The notes under the pieces: generated by a model
Database searches by the model: none
What the model saw: the letters and a program-made list of their open reading frames with translations, nothing else
Told to the model about the DNA's origin: nothing
Position numbers and translations under genes: made by a program
Origin: Marinobacter sp.
Lineage (GTDB): Bacteria > Pseudomonadota > Gammaproteobacteria > Pseudomonadales > Oleiphilaceae
Direction of reading: 5' to 3'
DNA: 18,034 bases
NCBI GenBank assembly: GCA_017643965.1
Contig: JAEPMM010000019.1
Coordinates: forward strand, 1-18,034
Shown: positions 14,271 through 18,034 of the stretch, in pieces
How positions within the stretch are numbered: the stretch's first letter is position 1
How the letters are laid out: each line of letters begins with the position of its first letter

Positions 14271-15348
14271 CAGACAACGATGCCAGCAGTTCGGCCTGAT
14301 GCTCCTGTTGCAGGGGTACCACGACCGCGTCCAGATCACCGGAAACCACCTCGTCCAGCTTGTACAGCGTGAGGTTGATACGGTGGTCGGTCACCCGCCC
14401 CTGGGGGAAATTGTAGGTGCGGATGCGTTCGGACCGATCACCACTGCCCACCAGACTCTTGCGGGTTTCCGCCATGGATTTCTGCTGGCGTTCAGTTTCC
14501 GCATTCTGCAGGCGAGATGCCAGCAGACTCAGGGCCTTGGCGCGGTTCTTGTGCTGGGAGCGCTCCTCCTGGCATTCCACCACGATGCCTGTGGGCAGAT
14601 GCGTGATGCGGATGGCGGAATCGGTTTTGTTGACGTGCTGACCACCGGCGCCGGAGGAACGGAAAGTGTCCACTCTCAGATCGGCCTTGTTGATGTCAAT
14701 CGCCTCGGCCTCGTCGGCCTCCGGCATGACCGCCACGGTGCACGCCGAGGTGTGAATACGACCCTGGGACTCGGTCTCGGGCACCCGCTGCACCCGGTGC
14801 GCACCCGACTCGAACTTCAGCGCGCCGTAAACCCCCGCGCCGGCTACCCGAGCAATCACTTCTTTATAACCACCGTGTTCCCCGTCGCTCTCGCTGATCA
14901 CTTCCACCTGCCAGCGATGGCGCTCGGCGTAGCGCAGGTACATCTTGAACAGATCACCGGCAAAAATCGCGGCTTCGTCACCGCCGGTGCCGGCCCGAAT
15001 CTCCAGAAACACGTTCTTGCCGTCGTTAGGGTCTTTCGGCAGCATCAGGCGCTGCAGCTCTTCGTCCAGCTCGTCGGTTTTCTGCTCCGCCAGCGCCAGC
15101 TCTTCCTCAGCCATTTCACGCATGTCAGCGTCGCCGTCACGAGCCAGTTCACGGGCTTCCTCGATGTCCGCCAGCGACGACTTCCAGGCCAGAAAACACT
15201 GCACAATCGGTTCGATCTCGGCAAATTCCTTGGACAGCTCGCGGAACTTGTCCTGGTTGGAAATAACGCCGGCATCGCTCAATAACGCGCTGACTTCCTC
15301 GAAGCGGTCGGACAGCTGCTCAAGGCGGTTCTGGATCGATGGTTTCAT
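14263..15348 (-). CDS. prfA: Peptide chain release factor 1
   Basis: RF1 ends translation at UAA and UAG. The 361-residue product has the GGQ motif at residues 235-237 in SSGAGGQHVN, which triggers peptidyl-tRNA hydrolysis and is the PrmC target. The codon-recognition tripeptide is P-E-T at 190-192 in VQRVPETESQGRIHTS; RF2 would have SPF, so this is RF1. The N-terminal coiled-coil domain and LEIRAGTGGDEAAIFAGDLF are also clear. The ATG at 15348 overlaps the hemA TGA in an ATGA junction and matches E. coli MKPSI; an upstream in-frame start at 15411 would add a non-conserved extension. Its stop overlaps prmC by 8 bp, so hemA, prfA and prmC are probably translationally coupled. Confidence 0.98.
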   Translation of the reverse strand: MKPSIQNRLEQLSDRFEEVSALLSDAGVISNQDKFRELSKEFAEIEPIVQCFLAWKSSLADIEEARELARDGDADMREMAEEELALAEQKTDELDEELQRLMLPKDPNDGKNVFLEIRAGTGGDEAAIFAGDLFKMYLRYAERHRWQVEVISESDGEHGGYKEVIARVAGAGVYGALKFESGAHRVQRVPETESQGRIHTSACTVAVMPEADEAEAIDINKADLRVDTFRSSGAGGQHVNKTDSAIRITHLPTGIVVECQEERSQHKNRAKALSLLASRLQNAETERQQKSMAETRKSLVGSGDRSERIRTYNFPQGRVTDHRINLTLYKLDEVVSGDLDAVVVPLQQEHQAELLASLSDE

Positions 15349-16631
15349 AGTTTTTCCGGGGTGGTGGCGTCGGCGTCCTGGGCATCCAGCTGATGCAACT
15401 CTCTCAGCCACTCGGTCACTTCACTGCGACCTTCGGTTGTTGCCTTGCGAACCTGAATGGACGGCTCGTGGAGGAATTTGTTGGTGAGACCACGGGCAAG
15501 CCCGCGCAACACGGTTTCCGGATCGGTGCCGTTGCGCAGCGCTCGCAGTGCTTTCTCGGTTTCCAGGTCACGCAGGGATTCCGCGCGCTGACGGAACTGT
15601 TTAAGTGTGGAAACCGCATCCAGAGCCCGCAACTGGCTCAGGAAATCCTGCACACCGTCGGTCACCAGATTCTCGGCCTCTCTCGCGGCACCCTCGCGGG
15701 AGCGGATATTTTCTTCGATCACCTGGCGCAGGTCATCCACGGTGTAGAGATACACATCGGCCAGCGACGCCACTTCCGGCTCGATATCCCGCGGCACGGC
15801 GATATCCACCATGAAGTAGGGCCGATGCTTACGCTTCTTCAGTGCCCGCTCGACCGCACCCTTGCCCAGGATGGGCAAGGGGCTGGCTGTGGAGGAAATG
15901 ATGATATCCACATCTTTCAGGTGATCGGGGATTTCCGACAGCAGAATACCCTTGCCGCCACGGGACTCGGCCAGGGCCTGGGCGCGCTCCAGTGTGCGGT
16001 TGGCCACCAGAAAATCTTTCACTCCGGCGTCGGCCAGGTGGCGGGCAACCAGCTCGATGGTCTTGCCGGCGCCAATTAACAGTGCCTTGTTGCGGGACAT
16101 GTCGGCGAAAATATGATGTGCCATGCTCACCGCGGCATAGGCCACCGACACCGGGTTCTCGCCAATGGCGGTCTGGGTGCGAACCCGCTTGGCCACCGAG
16201 AACGTGTGCTCGAACAGACGGGAGAGGAAGGCGCCGCTGGCACCGTGCTCACGGGACAGAGAGTAGGCATCTTTTAACTGCCCCAGGATCTGCGGCTCGC
16301 CGAGCACCATGGAATCCAGCCCGGCCGCCACCCGCATCATGTGCCGAACGGCATCGCCATCACGGTGCAGGTAGAGCGCCTGCTCAAGCTCGGAGGCGTC
16401 CATGTCGTGGAAACCGGCCAGCCAGCGCAGTATCACCGGCGCGCACTCGTCATCGCCGGCAATGTAGAGCTCGGTGCGGTTGCAGGTGGACAGGATGGCC
16501 GCTTCGCTGGCCCCGCACATGGCGCGGAGCTCCGAGAATGCTTCCGCCATGCGCTCCGGGGTGAACGCGACGCGCTCACGCAATTCCACCGGAGCGGTGC
16601 GATGATTGATTCCCAGCGTTACCAGAGCCAT
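15345..16631 (-). CDS. hemA: Glutamyl-tRNA reductase
   Basis: HemA reduces glutamyl-tRNA to glutamate-1-semialdehyde, the first committed step of the C5 pathway to heme and sirohaem. The 428-residue protein starts MALVTLGINHRTAPVELRERVAF. The catalytic cysteine is Cys50 in ILSTCNRTELY, the same position as in E. coli. GLDSMVLGEPQILGQLKDAY and the NADPH-binding block ALLIGAGKTIELVARHLADAG follow, and the C-terminal dimerisation helices end the protein. The ATG at 16631 is set by homology; an upstream start at 16748 would add 39 non-conserved residues. No strong Shine-Dalgarno sequence is visible. It leads the hemA-prfA-prmC-moeB cluster and is divergent from the TPR lipoprotein gene. Confidence 0.98.
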   Translation of the reverse strand: MALVTLGINHRTAPVELRERVAFTPERMAEAFSELRAMCGASEAAILSTCNRTELYIAGDDECAPVILRWLAGFHDMDASELEQALYLHRDGDAVRHMMRVAAGLDSMVLGEPQILGQLKDAYSLSREHGASGAFLSRLFEHTFSVAKRVRTQTAIGENPVSVAYAAVSMAHHIFADMSRNKALLIGAGKTIELVARHLADAGVKDFLVANRTLERAQALAESRGGKGILLSEIPDHLKDVDIIISSTASPLPILGKGAVERALKKRKHRPYFMVDIAVPRDIEPEVASLADVYLYTVDDLRQVIEENIRSREGAAREAENLVTDGVQDFLSQLRALDAVSTLKQFRQRAESLRDLETEKALRALRNGTDPETVLRGLARGLTNKFLHEPSIQVRKATTEGRSEVTEWLRELHQLDAQDADATTPEKL

Positions 16632-16849
16632 GTCAGGTATGAGTAGCCTTTTACCAGAATATGTACGTTCCCAGCATTTTACCGAGCCGGCGTCACCGTC
16701 GCCACCCAAAACCCCAGTCAGTTCGGGAAGTGCTGACAGGTTGGGCAATATCAGGAGCTTGTGCCATCATAGGGCCTTGGCACTGCATGGTCGCCTGTAC
16801 AGGAGGCTGACCGTCTCAGATGCGTGGTTTACAGGATACGGGATGTTGC
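16632..16849. other. Divergent intergenic region, hemA / TPR lipoprotein
   Basis: This 218-bp region must contain promoters for hemA (minus) and the TPR lipoprotein (plus). TAAAAT on the minus strand and several AT-rich patches are present, but no promoter with good spacing to a -35 box was found. No operator, riboswitch or small RNA was recognised. GGGA at 16840-16843 may be the ribosome binding site for the plus-strand gene. Confidence 0.4.
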
Positions 16850-18034
16850 ATGCATAGATCTGCACGGATTTATCTTTCCTGCCTTTTCGGGCTGTCTCTC
16901 ACCGGTTGCGCGGCCCTGAGCGGAGCGCCGGACGAACCCGCGGTCAGCGAGAAAGACACCCCGACGGAAGCCGCCTCCATCGAGCCCGAGATCCGCTACG
17001 CCGATTTTGAGCCAGAGGTGCTTTATCTGCTTTTGTCCGGTGAAATTGCGGCCCAGCGTGGACGCTACGACGTCACCCTGGTGAATTACCTGAATGCCGC
17101 CAAGCAGTCCCGTGACAAGGCAGTGATCGAACGCGCCATGCGAATCGCCCAGTCGCTGAACGGTGACAACGCGCAGCGCCAGCTCGCCAGCCTGTGGCTG
17201 GACGTGGAGCCGGACAACCTGCAGGCGCACCGGGTTGCCGCCATTCAGGCCATCAAGCAAAACGATCTGCAAACGGCCATCGGGCACATGGAGCGGATCA
17301 TGGACCTGGGCGGAGACGCCGATTTTGACAGCCTTGCGGCCATGGCCACCAACCTGCCCCCGGAGCAGCAGCAGGAGCTGCTCACACTCTATGAGCAGAT
17401 GGCGGAGCGCCACCCGCAAACCCCGGAACTGGAGTACAGTACCGCGCTTCTGCTGAAAGTCACCAACCAGCCGAAACGGGCGCTGGCACGGATTGAGACC
17501 CTGCTGGAGCGCGAACCCAACTTCCAGCCTGCCATCATCCTGAAAGGCGACCTGCTGTACCAGGTGGGCGACCGGCGTGATGCCCTGGACCACCTGCTGG
17601 TCAACACCCGGCGCTTCCCGGAAAACCGCCAGATGGGCACGCTATACGGCCGCATGCTGATCGGCGAGGGTGAGCTGCAGGCGGCACAGGACGAATTCAA
17701 CCGGTTGATGAAGCGCTTCCCCAACGCCCCAGGCCTGCGCCTGTCTCACGCGCTGGTCGCGCTGGAGAACGGCCAGACCGAACTGGCACGCAAGGACCTG
17801 ACCCGGTTGATTGAACAGGGCCACCACACCAGTGAAGCCCACTATTACCTGGGGCGGATCGCCGACGAAGACAACCAGCCCGAGCAGGCCATCGGCTATT
17901 ACCGCAGTGTGGAAGAAGGCAACTACTACTTTCCGGCACTGGCCCGGGCCAGTGCGTTACTGGCCGCGCAGGGTGAGCTGGACTCGGCGCTAGAGGACAT
18001 CCGCACATTGCGCCAGTCCAACCCCGGACAGGCT
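16850..18034 (+). CDS. TPR-repeat lipoprotein (3'-truncated by window)
   Basis: The open frame runs 395 codons from ATG 16850 to the right edge without a stop, so the C-terminus is missing. It begins with a lipoprotein signal, MHRSARIYLSCLFGLSLTGC, with lipobox LTGC and Cys20; Ala at +2 favours outer-membrane sorting. After an acidic linker, helical repeats with TPR character fill the protein: LLLSGEIAAQRGRYDVTLVNYLNAAKQS, AIILKGDLLYQVGDRRDALDHLL, GRMLIGEGELQAAQDEFNRLMKRFPN, AHYYLGRIADEDNQPEQAIGYYRSV. TPRs mediate protein contacts, so an envelope scaffold or assembly role is likely; the partner is unknown. It resembles the TPR lipoproteins found upstream of lolB and ispE in related genomes, but those genes are outside the window. 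GGGA lies 6 nt before the ATG. Confidence 0.9.
   Translation, partial: MHRSARIYLSCLFGLSLTGCAALSGAPDEPAVSEKDTPTEAASIEPEIRYADFEPEVLYLLLSGEIAAQRGRYDVTLVNYLNAAKQSRDKAVIERAMRIAQSLNGDNAQRQLASLWLDVEPDNLQAHRVAAIQAIKQNDLQTAIGHMERIMDLGGDADFDSLAAMATNLPPEQQQELLTLYEQMAERHPQTPELEYSTALLLKVTNQPKRALARIETLLEREPNFQPAIILKGDLLYQVGDRRDALDHLLVNTRRFPENRQMGTLYGRMLIGEGELQAAQDEFNRLMKRFPNAPGLRLSHALVALENGQTELARKDLTRLIEQGHHTSEAHYYLGRIADEDNQPEQAIGYYRSVEEGNYYFPALARASALLAAQGELDSALEDIRTLRQSNPGQA

Noticed and set aside
14215..15285. 356-codon plus-strand open frame
   Set aside because: It lies opposite prfA and prmC, whose motifs are unmistakable; no protein family was recognised in it.

Overview
The window looks like chromosomal DNA of a marine gammaproteobacterium, most likely Marinobacter or a close relative. 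This is judged from high GC, from E. coli-like MinE, RimK, PrfA, HemA and PrmC sequences, and from the hemA-prfA-prmC-moeB gene order. No phage, plasmid, integrase, transposase, CRISPR, tRNA or rRNA gene was seen. The content is mainly housekeeping, with one less ordinary six-gene cluster.

Layout. (1) 1-256: minE, the end of a minCDE-type operon, with a terminator-like hairpin lying inside the 3' end of the convergent DUF2804-like gene (279-1292, minus). (2) 1424-4147, plus: an exported START-domain protein, a two-CBS-domain protein and a PIN-PhoH ATPase, closely spaced. (3) 4321-6270, plus: a large lipoprotein alpha/beta hydrolase preceded by a perfect TGTGA-N6-TCACA (CRP/Vfr-type) site. (4) 6283-10904, minus: a compact cluster transcribed in the order unknown protein, MscS channel, retropepsin-like RimB/DUF785 protease, RimK ligase, aspartoacylase-family enzyme, YjbQ. 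(5) 11052-12452, plus: photolyase phrB, followed by a 105-bp inverted-repeat element. (6) 12600-16631, minus: hemA, prfA, prmC and moeB in transcription order. (7) 16850 to the right edge, plus: a TPR lipoprotein, truncated by the window.

How the genes work together. HemA starts tetrapyrrole synthesis, PrfA is release factor 1, and PrmC methylates the GGQ glutamine of release factors. MoeB activates a sulfur-carrier protein and travels with them. In the minus-strand cluster at 6283-10904, RimK (a glutamate ligase), a predicted protease and a predicted Zn deacylase overlap or nearly touch. This suggests a make-and-trim system for glutamyl peptides or tails, linked here to a mechanosensitive channel.

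The most notable observation is an in-frame TGA at codon 49 of prmC (14124-14126). The reading frame is otherwise intact on both sides. The stop is followed by C, a leaky context, and then by a GTG with a well-placed GGAG. It may be a sequencing error, a recent nonsense mutation, or a regulatory stop in the gene whose product controls termination efficiency. The sequence alone cannot decide.
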